A DNA stretch of 64,000 nt from contig NZ_WHUG01000004.1 in assembly GCF_009380215.1 (NCBI RefSeq), positions 248,001-312,000 on the forward strand, in the 5' to 3' direction. The DNA comes from Rugamonas aquatica. Its GTDB lineage: Bacteria > Pseudomonadota > Gammaproteobacteria > Burkholderiales > Burkholderiaceae_D. The position numbers and the translations under genes were made by a program. Each line of letters starts with the position of its first letter. Position 1 is the first letter of the stretch. Of the stretch, positions 9,140-19,074 are shown piece after piece. The notes beneath the pieces were generated by a model that was not told where the DNA came from, searched no databases, and saw nothing but the letters and a program-made list of their open reading frames with translations.

Positions 9140-11236
9140 TTACTCCCCGAGCTGGGCGCCCGCCATGCCCAGCGTGTCCATCAGGTGCTGCTGTGCGCTG
9201 TAGTGGGGCTGCTTGCCGCGCGCCTTGCGGCGCTGGTAGTGGCCGTCCGCCTCCAGCTCCCATGCGTTCATATTATCCTTTAAATACGGATTCAAGCCTT
9301 CTGCCAGCACGCGCCGCTTGAGCGCCTTGTCCAGGATGGGGAAGGCGACTTCGATGCGGCGGAACAGGTTGCGGCTCATCCAGTCGGCGCTGGCCAGCAT
9401 GATGTCGTGCGCCAGGTCGTTGCGGAAATAGTAAATGCGGCTGTGTTCGAGGAAACGGCCGATGATGGAGCGCACCCGGATGTTTTCCGACAGGCCCGGC
9501 ACGCCGGGCTTGAGCGTGCAGGCGCCGCGCACGATCAGGTCGATCTTGACGCCATCCTTGGAGGCGGCGTACAGCGCTCGTATCACCGATTCGTCCACCA
9601 GCGCGTTGATCTTGACGATGATGCGACCCGGCCGTCCGGCGCGGGCGATGCGCGCTTCGTTGCGGATGGCTTTGATGATTTCGTTTTGCAGCGCGAACGG
9701 CGCCAGCCACAAATGGGTCAGGCGGTGCGGCTTGGTCAGGCTGGTCAGGTGGATGAACACTTCGTTCACTTCCTGGCTTATGCCGGGGTGGCTGGTCAGC
9801 AGGCCGAAGTCGGTGTAGAACTTGGTGGTGGTCGGGTGGTAGTTGCCGGTGCCGAGGTGGGCGTAGAAGCGCAGCTTGCTGTCCTCGCGGCGTATCACCA
9901 GCGCCACCTTGGCGTGGGTCTTCAGGCCGACCACGCCGTACACCACCTGGGCGCCGGCCTGTTCCAGCTTGTCGGCCCAGTTGATATTGGCTTCTTCATC
10001 GAAGCGCGCCTTCAGTTCGACGATGACGGTCACTTCCTTGCCGGATTGGGCGGCCAGGATCAGCGATTCCATCAGATCGGAGTTCATGCCGGTGCGATAG
10101 ATGGTTTGCTTGATCGCCACCACGGCCGGGTCGAGCGCGGCGCTGCGGATGAAGTCGATCACGGTCTGGAAGGACTGGAACGGGTGGTGCAGCAGGATGT
10201 CGCCGTCGCGCAGGGCGGCGAAGATGTCCGGGCTGCCGGGCTTTTGCGCGATGCCGGGGAAGAAGGGCGGGAAGCGCAGCGCCGGATTGTTGACGTGGTC
10301 CATGATCTCGGTCAGGCGCACCAGGTTGACCGGGCCGTTGACGGCGTACAGCCGGCTCTGGTGCAGGCCGAACTGGTCGAGCAGGAATTGCGACAGTTCC
10401 GGCGGGCAGTTCTTGGCCACTTCCAGCCGCACCGAGGTGCCGAACTGGCGGCCTTGCAATTCACCCTTGAGCGCCTGGCGCAGGTTCTTGACCTCGTCCT
10501 CGTCGACCCACAGGTCGGAGTCGCGGGTGACGCGGAACTGCGAATAGGCGATCACTTCGCGGCCGGCGAACAGGTCGGAGATGTGGGCGTGGATGATGGA
10601 GGACAGCAGGCAGAACGAGACGCCGCCGCTCTTCGACAGATGGTCAGGCAGGCGTATCACGCGCGGCAGCACGCGCGGCGCTTTCACAATCGCGATGGCG
10701 GTGCCGCGGCCGAAGGCATCCTTGCCGGACAGCGAGACGATGAAATTCAGGCTCTTGTTGACGACTTGCGGGAAGGGGTGGGCCGGGTCGAGGCCGATCG
10801 GCGTCAGCAGCGGGCGCACTTCGGTGTCGAAGTATTCCTTGACCCAGGCGCGCTGCGCCTCGTTGCGCTCGTTGTGGCGCACCAGGTGCACGCCGTTGGC
10901 GGCCAGCTGGGGCAGTACTTCCTGGTTGAGGATTTCATACTGGTGGGCGACCAGCGCGTGGCATTCATTGCTGATGCGCGACAGCGTGGCCACCAGCGCA
11001 GGGTGGTTGGACAGCGAACCCTCGACGCTGCCGGCCGCCAGCAGGCTGGCCACGCGCACTTCGAAGAATTCATCCAGGTTGCTGCTGGCGATGCACAGAT
11101 AGCGCAGCCGCTCTAATAAGGGGATGCTTTTGTCTTCGGCCTGCGCGAGCACGCGCCGGTTGAACATCAGTTGCGACAGTTCCCGGTCCAGAAACGCGGA
11201 GTTCTTGTTTACTTCAGCATGCAAGTCAGGCTTCAT
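9140..11236 (-). CDS. ppk1: Polyphosphate kinase 1
   Basis: Makes polyphosphate from the gamma-phosphate of ATP, reversibly. 698 aa, typical for PPK1. The four PPK1 domains are recognisable: N-terminal helical (FLDRELSQLMFNRRVLAQA), the head domain, and two catalytic C domains. The phosphohistidine motif is KLRFYAHLGTGNYHPTTT, and RFDEEANINWADKLEQAG and ASADWMSRNLFRRIE are family signatures. A Pho box in its upstream region faces this gene. No ppx gene is adjacent, although ppk-ppx pairing is common. Confidence 0.96.
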   Translation of the reverse strand: MKPDLHAEVNKNSAFLDRELSQLMFNRRVLAQAEDKSIPLLERLRYLCIASSNLDEFFEVRVASLLAAGSVEGSLSNHPALVATLSRISNECHALVAHQYEILNQEVLPQLAANGVHLVRHNERNEAQRAWVKEYFDTEVRPLLTPIGLDPAHPFPQVVNKSLNFIVSLSGKDAFGRGTAIAIVKAPRVLPRVIRLPDHLSKSGGVSFCLLSSIIHAHISDLFAGREVIAYSQFRVTRDSDLWVDEDEVKNLRQALKGELQGRQFGTSVRLEVAKNCPPELSQFLLDQFGLHQSRLYAVNGPVNLVRLTEIMDHVNNPALRFPPFFPGIAQKPGSPDIFAALRDGDILLHHPFQSFQTVIDFIRSAALDPAVVAIKQTIYRTGMNSDLMESLILAAQSGKEVTVIVELKARFDEEANINWADKLEQAGAQVVYGVVGLKTHAKVALVIRREDSKLRFYAHLGTGNYHPTTTKFYTDFGLLTSHPGISQEVNEVFIHLTSLTKPHRLTHLWLAPFALQNEIIKAIRNEARIARAGRPGRIIVKINALVDESVIRALYAASKDGVKIDLIVRGACTLKPGVPGLSENIRVRSIIGRFLEHSRIYYFRNDLAHDIMLASADWMSRNLFRRIEVAFPILDKALKRRVLAEGLNPYLKDNMNAWELEADGHYQRRKARGKQPHYSAQQHLMDTLGMAGAQLGE

Positions 11237-11314
11237 GTCTTTTTGTTCACTTTGCAGGTAAGCTCATTCTATCCTTTATTGCGGAAGAATGATGCAACAG
11301 TGTAAATAAGAAAT

Positions 11315-11332
11315 ATGACAGCTGCGTGACAC
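11315..11332 (-). promoter_or_regulatory. Pho box facing ppk1
   Basis: On the minus strand it reads GTGTCACGCAGCTGTCAT, i.e. two 7-bp repeats 4 bp apart, with one perfect CTGTCAT. A third degenerate repeat (CTTATTT) follows at the same 11-bp period. This fits PhoB binding on the ppk1 side. Confidence 0.65.
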
Positions 11333-11452
11333 GTTCTGTCATAAATGACTTGTGTGACGTTCCAATTATGACAGGAAGGCGTAATATATCCGGGCGCGTT
11401 GGTCTGTTCCCAGAGGGAGGAGCGCAGTGAAAGCGGGGGGGGATAACTATTT

Positions 11453-11470
11453 TTGACATATTTCGGTCAT
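11453..11470 (+). promoter_or_regulatory. Degenerate Pho box upstream of pstS
   Basis: TTGACATATTTCGGTCAT has the 7-4-7 layout with two imperfect repeats. It abuts the better box at 11469, overlapping by 2 bp, so it may be a secondary PhoB site. Confidence 0.4.
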
Positions 11471-11486
11471 GTCATAAACCTGTCAT
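11469..11486 (+). promoter_or_regulatory. Pho box of the pst-pho operon
   Basis: ATGTCATAAACCTGTCAT matches the PhoB consensus (CTGTCAT, 4 A/T-rich bases, CTGTCAT) at nearly all positions. A -10-like TAGACT at 11497-11502 lies 10 bp downstream, so the box takes the place of the -35, as in known PhoB-activated promoters. Confidence 0.85.
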
Positions 11487-11540
11487 ATAGTCCCGGTAGA
11501 CTGCGCAGCATCCTAACCTGTCATAACAAAAGGACTTGAT

Positions 11541-12587
11541 ATGCGACTGAAACAACTGTTTTCCTCCCTGGTAGTTGGCGTAGCGGCTGTAATGGCCTTC
11601 TCGTCCGCTGCTCACGCCGCCGATATGACCGGCGCCGGCGCAACCTTCCCTTACCCGATTTACGCCAAGTGGGCTGAGTCGTACAAAGCCGCCACCGGCA
11701 ACGGCCTGAATTACCAGTCCGTCGGTTCGGGCGCCGGTATCAAGCAGATCAAGGCCAAGACCGTCGATTTCGGCGCGTCGGACAAGCCGCTGAGCGCCGC
11801 TGAACTGGACGCCGAAGGCCTGATGCAGTTCCCGGCCATCATGGGTGGCGTAGTCACCGTGGTCAACCTGGACGGCATCACCCCTGGCCAGCTGAAGCTG
11901 ACCGGTCCAGTGGTTGGCGACATCTACCTGGGCAAGATCACCAAATGGAACGACGCCGCCATCGCCGCGCTGAACCCAGGCGTGAAGCTGCCAGCCGATG
12001 AAATCACCGTTGTGCACCGCGCCGACGGTTCGGGCACTACCTTCCTGTTCACCGACTTCCTGTCGAAAACCAGCCCTGAGTTCAAGACCAAGATCGGCGC
12101 CGACGCAGCCGTGAAATGGGCCGTGGGCGTAGGCGGCAAGGGTAACGAAGGCGTGGCCGCAAACGTGCAGCGCATCAAGGGTTCGATCGGCTACGTCGAG
12201 TGGGCTTTCGCCAAGAAAAACAAAATGTCGCACACCCAGCTGAAAAACAAGGACGGCAACTTCCTGCAGCCTGACGACGACTTCTTCAAAGCCGCCGCCG
12301 CCAACGCCGAGTGGACCAAGACCCCAGGCTTCGGCGTGGTGCTGACCGACCAGGCCGGCAAGAACTCGTGGCCGATCACCGGCGTGTCCTTCATCCTGAT
12401 GCACAAAGCTCAGGCTGACGCCAACAAAGGCAAGGAAGTCATCAAGTTCTTCGACTGGGCCTTCAAAAACGGCGGCACTTCGGCTACCGAACTGGACTAC
12501 GTTCCACTGCCGGCATCGGTTGTCAAACTGGTTCAGGATGCCTGGAAAGCCAACCTGAAAGACGCTTCCGGTAAAGCCATCTACTAA
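11541..12587 (+). CDS. pstS: Phosphate ABC transporter substrate-binding protein PstS
   Basis: 348 aa periplasmic phosphate-binding protein. The signal peptide ends at AAHA; the mature protein opens with ADMTGAGATFPYPIYAKW, the PstS hallmark. Phosphate-contact motifs are visible: GSGAGIKQ, DFGASDKPL and HRADGSGTTFLFTDFL. The ATG follows AAAGGA. First gene of the seven-gene pst-pho operon, directly behind a Pho box. Confidence 0.97.
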   Translation: MRLKQLFSSLVVGVAAVMAFSSAAHAADMTGAGATFPYPIYAKWAESYKAATGNGLNYQSVGSGAGIKQIKAKTVDFGASDKPLSAAELDAEGLMQFPAIMGGVVTVVNLDGITPGQLKLTGPVVGDIYLGKITKWNDAAIAALNPGVKLPADEITVVHRADGSGTTFLFTDFLSKTSPEFKTKIGADAAVKWAVGVGGKGNEGVAANVQRIKGSIGYVEWAFAKKNKMSHTQLKNKDGNFLQPDDDFFKAAAANAEWTKTPGFGVVLTDQAGKNSWPITGVSFILMHKAQADANKGKEVIKFFDWAFKNGGTSATELDYVPLPASVVKLVQDAWKANLKDASGKAIY

Positions 12588-12638
12588 TCCGGACCGTCCC
12601 TTCGCCGCGCCGCAGCACAGCGCGGACGGCGAGGGGGT

Positions 12639-12672
12639 TAGCCTGCGCCTCCCGACCGGGAGCCGCAGGCTA
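12639..12672 (+). promoter_or_regulatory. Stem-loop between pstS and pstC
   Basis: Arms at 12639-12653 and 12658-12672 pair over 15 positions with one C-C mismatch and a 4-nt GACC loop. No T tract follows, so it is more likely an RNA processing or stabilising hairpin than a full terminator. Such a structure would let pstS be made in excess over the membrane components. Confidence 0.75.
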
Positions 12673-12695
12673 GCTACCATCCACGAGACAACCAT

Positions 12696-13742
12696 ATGAG
12701 CGCTGATATCACTTCCACGCCACTGAACAAACCGGAGCCGGCCATGAACACCGCCACCGCCGCCTTGACGGCCGCCGAGCACGCAGCCACCCAGGCCATG
12801 CACCGCACCATGCGCAACCAGCGCATCCAGGACTTCTTCTTCCACAAGACCACGATGTTGTTTGCGCTGTCCGTGCTGGCGGTGCTGCTGGGTATCATCA
12901 TCTCGCTGATGGTGGGCGCCTGGCCGGCCTTCAAGGAGTTCGGTCCGGCCTTCATCACCACCGTCGAATGGGATCCGGTCAACGACAAGTACGGCGCGCT
13001 GATCGCCATCGTCGGCACCCTGGCCACGTCCGGCATCGCGCTGCTGATCGCCTTCCCGGTCAGCTTCGGCATCGCCCTGTTCCTGACCGAGATCTGCCCG
13101 GCCGGCCTGCGCCGTCCGCTGGGCACGGCCGTCGAGCTGCTGGCCGGCGTGCCGTCCATCATCTACGGCATGTGGGGCTTGTTCGTGTTCGCGCCGCTGT
13201 TCGGCGACTACGTGCAGCCGCTGCTGAAAAACACCATCGGCCATCTGCCCATCATCGGCCAGTTCTTCAGCGGCCCGACCATGGGCATCGGCATCCTGAC
13301 CGCCGCGCTGATCCTGGCGGTGATGATTATCCCGTTCATTTCCTCGGTGATGCGCGACGTGTTCGAGATCGTGCCGGCCGTGTTGAAGGAATCCGCCTAC
13401 GGCCTGGGCTGCACCCGCTGGGAAGTGGTGCGCAAGATCGTGCTGCCTTACACCAAGACCGGCGTGGTCGGCGGCGTCATGCTGGGCCTGGGCCGCGCGC
13501 TGGGCGAGACCATGGCCGTGACCTTCGTCATCGGCAACGCCAACAAGCTGTCGTGGTCGCTGTTCGCGGCGGGTAACTCGATCGCCTCGACGCTGGCCAA
13601 CGAGTTCGCCGAAGCCGACACGCCGCTGCACGTGTCCTCGCTGTTCGCGCTGGCACTGATCCTGTTCGTGATTACCTTTATCGTTCTGTCCGCCGCCAAG
13701 CTGATGCTGGCTGGCATGTCCCGCAAGGAAGGCGTCAAATAA
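12696..13742 (+). CDS. pstC: Phosphate ABC transporter permease PstC
   Basis: 348 aa inner-membrane permease. After an unusually long cytoplasmic N-terminus (~45 residues) there are six predicted membrane helices. The BPD_transp EAA-type loop ([20 protein letters not shown]) is present. Forms the channel with PstA. The stop overlaps the pstA start (TAATG), implying translational coupling. Confidence 0.96.
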   Translation: MSADITSTPLNKPEPAMNTATAALTAAEHAATQAMHRTMRNQRIQDFFFHKTTMLFALSVLAVLLGIIISLMVGAWPAFKEFGPAFITTVEWDPVNDKYGALIAIVGTLATSGIALLIAFPVSFGIALFLTEICPAGLRRPLGTAVELLAGVPSIIYGMWGLFVFAPLFGDYVQPLLKNTIGHLPIIGQFFSGPTMGIGILTAALILAVMIIPFISSVMRDVFEIVPAVLKESAYGLGCTRWEVVRKIVLPYTKTGVVGGVMLGLGRALGETMAVTFVIGNANKLSWSLFAAGNSIASTLANEFAEADTPLHVSSLFALALILFVITFIVLSAAKLMLAGMSRKEGVK

Positions 13743-14599
13743 TGAATCAAGTTATGAATCCGGTTTATCGCAAGCGCTTGCTGACGCACCGCATCGGCAT
13801 CGCGCTGTCCGTGGCGGCGATGTCGGTCGGCCTGCTGGTGCTGGCGTGGATTTTGATTACGCTGGCCGTCAAGGGCTTCGGCGCGCTTAGCGTCAACCTG
13901 TTCACCCAGACCACGCCGGCGCCGGGTAGCGAAGGCGGCGGCCTGGTCAACGCCATCGTCGGCTCGCTGATGATCGTCGGCCTGGCCACCGTAATCAGCA
14001 CGCCGATCGGCATCCTGGCCGGCATCTACCTGGCCGAGTACGGCGAAGAAAACAAGATCGCCGCCGTCACCCGCTTCGTCACCGACATCATGCTGTCGGC
14101 GCCGTCGATCGTGATCGGCATGTTCGTCTGGGCCATGTACGTGGCCACCGCCAAGCACTATTCCGGTTACGCCGGTTCGGTGGCGCTGGCGCTGATCGCG
14201 GTGCCGGTGGTGGTGCGCACCACCGACAATATGCTGCGTCTGGTGCCGAACAGCCTGCTGGAAGCGGCGTTCGCGCTGGGCGCGCCGCGCTGGAAAGTGG
14301 CGATGATGGTGCGCCTGCGCGCCGTCAAGGCCGGCGTCATCACCGGCGTGCTGCTGGCCGTGGCCCGCATCTCGGGCGAGACCGCGCCGCTGCTGTTCAC
14401 CGCACTGAACAACCAATTCTTCAGCGCCGACATGAACGCGCCGATGGCCAATCTGCCGGTGGTGATCTACGGCTTCGCCATGAGCCCTTACGACAACTGG
14501 CGCGAGCTGGCCTGGGGCGGCGCGCTGCTGGTGACGTTCAGCGTGTTGGCGCTCAACATCCTGTCGCGCACCGTGTTCAGCCAAAAAGCACCGAATTAA
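13742..14599 (+). CDS. pstA: Phosphate ABC transporter permease PstA
   Basis: 285 aa, six predicted membrane helices. Family motifs include GGIVNAIVGS-like [12 protein letters not shown], the GIYLAEYG segment and the ATPase-contact loop [18 protein letters not shown]. Pairs with PstC and the ATPase PstB. An in-frame ATG 12 bp downstream is an alternative start. Confidence 0.96.
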   Translation: MNQVMNPVYRKRLLTHRIGIALSVAAMSVGLLVLAWILITLAVKGFGALSVNLFTQTTPAPGSEGGGLVNAIVGSLMIVGLATVISTPIGILAGIYLAEYGEENKIAAVTRFVTDIMLSAPSIVIGMFVWAMYVATAKHYSGYAGSVALALIAVPVVVRTTDNMLRLVPNSLLEAAFALGAPRWKVAMMVRLRAVKAGVITGVLLAVARISGETAPLLFTALNNQFFSADMNAPMANLPVVIYGFAMSPYDNWRELAWGGALLVTFSVLALNILSRTVFSQKAPN

Positions 14600-14624
14600 A
14601 CTCATCCTGATAAAGCGATCAATA

Positions 14625-15425
14625 ATGAATACGCAACTGAGCCAAGAGAACGTGGTAGCCATGAACGGCAAACGCAAGACCATCGAGATTTCGGGTCTGA
14701 ATTTTTTCTACGGTAAGACCCAGAGCCTGACCAACGTCAACCTGGACATCCACGAAAAGCAAGTGACGGCCTTCATCGGCCCGTCCGGCTGCGGCAAGTC
14801 GACGCTGCTGCGCACGCTGAACCGCATGTACGACCTGTACCCGGGCCAGCGCGCCGAAGGTTCGATCATGTACCGCGGCCGTAACATCCTGGAAGAAGGC
14901 CAGGACGTCAACATGCTGCGCGCCAAGGTCGGCATGGTGTTCCAGAAGCCGACCCCGTTCCCGATGTCGATCTACGACAATATCGCTTTCGGCGTGCGTC
15001 TGTATGAAGACCTGTCGAAGGGCGAGATGGACGAGCGCGTCGAATGGGCGTTGAAGAAGGCGGCGCTGTGGGGCGAAGTCAAGGACAAGCTGACCAAGAG
15101 CGGCCTGTCGCTGTCGGGCGGCCAGCAGCAGCGCCTGTGCATCGCGCGCGGCGTGGCGGTGAAGCCGGACGTGCTGTTGCTCGATGAACCGACGTCGGCG
15201 CTGGATCCGATCTCGACCTCGAAAGTGGAAGAGCTGATCAGCGAGCTGAAGCAGGATTACACGATCGCCATCGTCACCCACAATATGCAGCAGGCGGCGC
15301 GCTGCTCCGACTACACCGCCTATATGTACCTGGGCGAGCTGGTGGAGTTCGGCGAGACCGACCAGATCTTCATGAACCCGGCGCGCAAAGAGACGCAGGA
15401 CTACATCACCGGTCGCTTCGGCTGA
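14625..15425 (+). CDS. pstB: Phosphate ABC transporter ATPase PstB
   Basis: 266 aa ABC ATPase. Walker [11 protein letters not shown]-loop [11 protein letters not shown], signature [14 protein letters not shown], Walker [13 protein letters not shown] and the switch histidine in IVTHNM are all present. The [15 protein letters not shown] sequence is characteristic of PstB rather than other importers. Lies in the pst-pho operon 25 bp after pstA. Confidence 0.98.
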   Translation: MNTQLSQENVVAMNGKRKTIEISGLNFFYGKTQSLTNVNLDIHEKQVTAFIGPSGCGKSTLLRTLNRMYDLYPGQRAEGSIMYRGRNILEEGQDVNMLRAKVGMVFQKPTPFPMSIYDNIAFGVRLYEDLSKGEMDERVEWALKKAALWGEVKDKLTKSGLSLSGGQQQRLCIARGVAVKPDVLLLDEPTSALDPISTSKVEELISELKQDYTIAIVTHNMQQAARCSDYTAYMYLGELVEFGETDQIFMNPARKETQDYITGRFG

Positions 15426-15463
15426 TCGCACCTATAATAGCAAATCGACTACGGAGCCTTAGC

Positions 15464-16177
15464 ATGATCGGTGAACACTCATCCAAGCAGTACGACAACG
15501 AACTGGAAGCCATACGCAGCAAGGTGCTGCTGATGGGCGGCATCGTCGAGACGCAATTCCTCGACGCCATGACCTGCTTCCGCATCGGCAATCCCGAGCG
15601 CGCCGACCGCGTGATGCGCGAGGACGACGCCGTCAACCAGCTGGAAGTGTCGCTGGACGACGCCTGCAGCCACCTGATCGTGCGCCGCCAGCCGGCCGCC
15701 AACGATCTGCGCACCATCATGGCGACCATCAAGGTCATCACCGACCTGGAGCGCATCGGCGACGAAGCGACCAAGATCGCCCGCACCGCCAAGGCGCTGC
15801 ATGCGCGCGGCGCGGTGACCGTCAACCACTACGAGATGGTGCGCGGCATCGCCAACAACACCAGCGACATGCTGCACGACGCGCTGGACGCGTTCGCCCG
15901 CAACGACGGCAAGCAAGCCTTGCAGCTGATCGCCCAGGATGCGGTGATCGACCATGAATTCCGTTCGATCATGCGCAATCTGATCACCTTCATGATGGAA
16001 GATCCGCGTACAATTTCGGCCGCGCTGGACACCCTGTGGGTGGCCAAGGCGATCGAGCGCATCGGCGACCACGCCAAGAACATCGCCGAATACGTCATCT
16101 ACGTCGTCGAAGGCAAGGACATCCGCCACACCAAGACCGCACCGATACCGGACGACGTGCCCGCGCAAGCTGAGTAA
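15464..16177 (+). CDS. phoU: Phosphate signalling regulator PhoU
   Basis: 237 aa with two tandem PhoU helical domains, each with a metal-binding ExxxD-type motif (DLERIGDEATKIA and AIERIGDHAKNIAEYV). PhoU links the Pst transporter to PhoR and represses the regulon when phosphate is plentiful. Its position between pstB and phoB is a Burkholderiales arrangement. Confidence 0.96.
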   Translation: MIGEHSSKQYDNELEAIRSKVLLMGGIVETQFLDAMTCFRIGNPERADRVMREDDAVNQLEVSLDDACSHLIVRRQPAANDLRTIMATIKVITDLERIGDEATKIARTAKALHARGAVTVNHYEMVRGIANNTSDMLHDALDAFARNDGKQALQLIAQDAVIDHEFRSIMRNLITFMMEDPRTISAALDTLWVAKAIERIGDHAKNIAEYVIYVVEGKDIRHTKTAPIPDDVPAQAE

Positions 16178-16198
16178 AAAGAAATAATAAGAGAAATA

Positions 16199-16888
16199 AT
16201 GGCATCCGATAAAACTACCGTACTGATCGTCGAAGACGAGCCCGCCATCGTTGAGCTGGTGACGTTCTCGCTGCGCGAGGCGGGCTGGAACTGCTGCGCC
16301 GTGCAGAGCTGCGCCGAGGCCTGGGACTTCATCCAGACCAAGACGCCGCAACTGATATTGCTGGACTGGATGCTGCCCGACCAGACCGGCCTGCGCCTGC
16401 TGGCGCGTATCCGTTCCGACCGCCAGTTCAATGAAATCCCGGTCATCATGCTGACCGCCAAGAGCATGGAAGAAGACAAGCTGGCCGGCCTGAACAGCGG
16501 CGCCGACGACTATGTCACCAAGCCGTTCTCGCCGCGCGAGCTGCTGGCCCGCGCCAAGGCGCTGTTGCGCCGCAAGAGCCCGGAGCATGCGCAAGCGACC
16601 ATGCGCGCAGCCAATGTGATGCTGGACCCGGTCAGCTGCACGGTGTTGATGGACGAGCAGAAGATCGACATCGGCCATGCCGAGTACAAGCTGCTGAAGT
16701 TCCTGCTGGCCCATCCTGAGCGGGTGTTCTCGCGCAGCCAGCTGCTCGACAAGGTGTGGGGCGACCATGTGGTGATCGAAGAGCGTACCGTCGATGTCCA
16801 TGTGCTGCGTCTGCGCAAGGCGCTGAAGGAAGCGGAGCATCTGATCAAGACGGTGCGTAGCGTGGGCTACATGCTGTCGGAGAAATAA
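16199..16888 (+). CDS. phoB: Phosphate response regulator PhoB
   Basis: 229 aa OmpR/PhoB-type regulator. The receiver domain has the acidic pair in IVEDEP, phospho-acceptor D56 in LLDWMLPD and the conserved Lys in VTKPFSPREL. The C-terminal winged helix contains LDKVWGDHVVIEERTVDVH and LRKAL. It binds Pho boxes such as those upstream of pstS and ppk1. The stop overlaps the phoR start. Confidence 0.97.
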   Translation: MASDKTTVLIVEDEPAIVELVTFSLREAGWNCCAVQSCAEAWDFIQTKTPQLILLDWMLPDQTGLRLLARIRSDRQFNEIPVIMLTAKSMEEDKLAGLNSGADDYVTKPFSPRELLARAKALLRRKSPEHAQATMRAANVMLDPVSCTVLMDEQKIDIGHAEYKLLKFLLAHPERVFSRSQLLDKVWGDHVVIEERTVDVHVLRLRKALKEAEHLIKTVRSVGYMLSEK

Positions 16889-18201
16889 TGAATCCCAAAC
16901 TGGTGTTCTGGGTGCCGGCCGCGCTGCGCACCGCCGTGATCCTGGCGGGCTGCACGGCCCTGGGCTGGATGTTCGGCTGGTTGAACGGCCTGGTGCTGGC
17001 GCTGATCGCCATGATGGTGCTGGTGTTTGTGCAGCTGTCCTATCTCTACCAGTTGAGCAACTGGATGGACGATCCGCAAAGCGCCAAGCTGCCCGACGGC
17101 TGGGGGGCGTGGACCAATATCTTCTCGCGCCTGTACCGCATGCGGCGCGACGATGAGAAGAACCAGACCGAGCTGACCGAATGGCTGGCGCGCTTCCGTC
17201 AGGCCATGCATCTGCTGCCGGACGGCGTGGTCATCATGGATGACGTGCTGTTCCTGGAGTGGTGCAATCCGGCTGCCGAGAAGCATCTGGGTTTGACGCA
17301 TGAGCGCGACAAGGGCATGCGCGTGACCAATCTGGTGCGCAGTCCGGATTTCATGGACTACATCATCCTCGGCCGCTACGAGCAGCCGCTGACGATCAGC
17401 TTCCGCGAGCGCAAGCTGATTGTGCATATCATTCCGTTTGAAAACCGCCGGCAGATTCTGGTGACGCACGATGCCACCGAGACCGAACGCATCGAAGAGA
17501 TGCGGCGCGACTTTATCGCCAACGCGTCGCACGAGTTGCGCACGCCGTTGACGGTGATCGTGGGCTTCCTGGAGATCGCGGCGTCGGAGGGGCTGGATGC
17601 GGCGACGCGCTCGGCTCACCTGAAGCTGATGACGGAGCAGGGCCATCGCATGCAGCATCTGATCGAGGATATGCTGACCTTGTCGCGTCTGGAGTCGGTC
17701 GATTATCCGATGCGGCCGGAGCAGGTCGATGTGCCCAAGCTGATGGAACAGGTGTTGCGCGATGCGCGGGCGCTGTCGGCTGGCAAGCATGAGATCACGA
17801 TGGCGGTCAATGGGCCGGACATCATGGGCAGTTATGAAGAGCTGCACAGCGCGTTCGGCAATCTGGCGTCCAACGCGGTGCGCTACACGCCGGCCGGTGG
17901 CAAGATCCATCTGGTGTGGAAGGAGTATGAGGGCGGCGTGAAGTTCCTGGTGGAGGATACCGGCATCGGCATCAGCCCTGAGCACATCTCGCGCCTGACC
18001 GAGCGCTTCTATCGCGTCGACAAGAGCCGTTCGCGCGAGACGCAGGGTACGGGGCTGGGCTTGGCGATCGTCAAGCACGTGCTGCTGCGCCATGGCTCTA
18101 CGCTGCAGATCAAGTCGGAGGCGGGCAAGGGCAGCAGCTTCATCGTCTGCCTGCCGAAGAGCGCCATCGTTCAGCAGCAGCCGGAGTTGTTGCTGAACTA
18201 G
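16888..18201 (+). CDS. phoR: Phosphate sensor histidine kinase PhoR
   Basis: 437 aa. Two closely spaced N-terminal membrane helices lie within the first ~60 residues with almost no periplasmic loop, as in PhoR. A PAS domain follows (~95-190), then the H-box NASHELRTPLTV with H215, the N-box LASNAVRYTP, VEDTGIGIS and GTGLGLAIV. It senses phosphate state through Pst/PhoU and phosphorylates PhoB. Last gene of the operon. Confidence 0.96.
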   Translation: MNPKLVFWVPAALRTAVILAGCTALGWMFGWLNGLVLALIAMMVLVFVQLSYLYQLSNWMDDPQSAKLPDGWGAWTNIFSRLYRMRRDDEKNQTELTEWLARFRQAMHLLPDGVVIMDDVLFLEWCNPAAEKHLGLTHERDKGMRVTNLVRSPDFMDYIILGRYEQPLTISFRERKLIVHIIPFENRRQILVTHDATETERIEEMRRDFIANASHELRTPLTVIVGFLEIAASEGLDAATRSAHLKLMTEQGHRMQHLIEDMLTLSRLESVDYPMRPEQVDVPKLMEQVLRDARALSAGKHEITMAVNGPDIMGSYEELHSAFGNLASNAVRYTPAGGKIHLVWKEYEGGVKFLVEDTGIGISPEHISRLTERFYRVDKSRSRETQGTGLGLAIVKHVLLRHGSTLQIKSEAGKGSSFIVCLPKSAIVQQQPELLLN

Positions 18202-18215
18202 TACCCTGCTCAGCG

Positions 18216-19073
18216 CTATGGGTAGGTGAAGAAGATGAAGTGCACGGCGTTGAGCGCGATGTGGATCACGATCGGCGCTTCGATGCGTTGGGTGCGCTGG
18301 TAGGCGTACGCATAGCCCAGGCCCGCGATGGCGGCGAGCCCTGCATACAGCGGGCCGCCGGCCAGATGCGCGGCGCCGAACAGCAGCGCGGAGCAGGCCA
18401 CCGCCAGCCACGATCCATAACGCCATCCTCCCATCGCCGACGCCAGCCGCGCCTGCACGAAGCCGCGGAAGAACGCCTCTTCGGCGACCACGGTGAAAAA
18501 CAGATTCACGGCGAGGAATTGCAGCGTGACATCCGGCAGCTTGAAAGCCGGGTGCACGAAACCGGCGCCGGTAGCCAAGGCCATCACCACCCCCACTGTC
18601 ACCAGCAGCACCGGCCAGGTCTTGCGCAGCACGCCGCCCAGCTCGGCAAACGACGCAGTACGCCGGCATATCAACGCCAACAGAATCAGCCCGACCGCGC
18701 CCTTGTCGAAATTCGCATACTGGGTAAACGGTTTGGCGTCGGCCGAGAACACCGCGCCCGCAATCACCACAGGATTGCTGAATCCCGGCAGTTTATGAAT
18801 AGCCAGCGCGAACGCCAGCACCAGCGTGAGCACGCCGGCCACTATCCGCAGATATTTTTGAGATGAAGCGCTGGTCAGCCAGGCCGCGCCGCCGAACACC
18901 GCCAGCGACACGTAGGCCGGCGCGTGCAGCACGCCGGACAGGCCGCCGCACAGCAGCGCCACGGCGAACCACATTTGCCAAGGGGTGCCCGGTAACAGCG
19001 GCGAAGGTTTAATCCAGACAGCGCCCACGGACAGGGCGAGAGAAATGAAGGTCAGCAGTGTGAGGGTGGGCAT
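18216..19073 (-). CDS. CPBP family intramembrane metalloprotease
   Basis: 285 aa, about eight hydrophobic helices. The CPBP (Rce1-like) motifs are clear: VVAEEAFFRGF (EExxxR), FGAAHLAGG and IHIALNAVHF. Bacterial members often cut or modify membrane proteins or peptides or give self-immunity; no substrate is evident here. Convergent with phoR, 14 bp apart. A 12-bp inverted repeat sits immediately before its ATG. Confidence 0.88.
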   Translation of the reverse strand: MPTLTLLTFISLALSVGAVWIKPSPLLPGTPWQMWFAVALLCGGLSGVLHAPAYVSLAVFGGAAWLTSASSQKYLRIVAGVLTLVLAFALAIHKLPGFSNPVVIAGAVFSADAKPFTQYANFDKGAVGLILLALICRRTASFAELGGVLRKTWPVLLVTVGVVMALATGAGFVHPAFKLPDVTLQFLAVNLFFTVVAEEAFFRGFVQARLASAMGGWRYGSWLAVACSALLFGAAHLAGGPLYAGLAAIAGLGYAYAYQRTQRIEAPIVIHIALNAVHFIFFTYP

Positions 19074-19074
19074 T

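Larger units (their letters stand above)
11237..11540. promoter_or_regulatory. Divergent ppk1/pstS regulatory region
   Basis: 304 bp with no gene. It contains CTGTCAT-type half-sites in both orientations: a 7-4-7 box facing ppk1 (11315-11332), a lone CTGTCAT facing pstS at 11336-11342, a lone inverted copy at 11368-11374, and two boxes facing pstS (11453-11470, 11469-11486). The density indicates PhoB control of both flanking operons. Confidence 0.8.
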
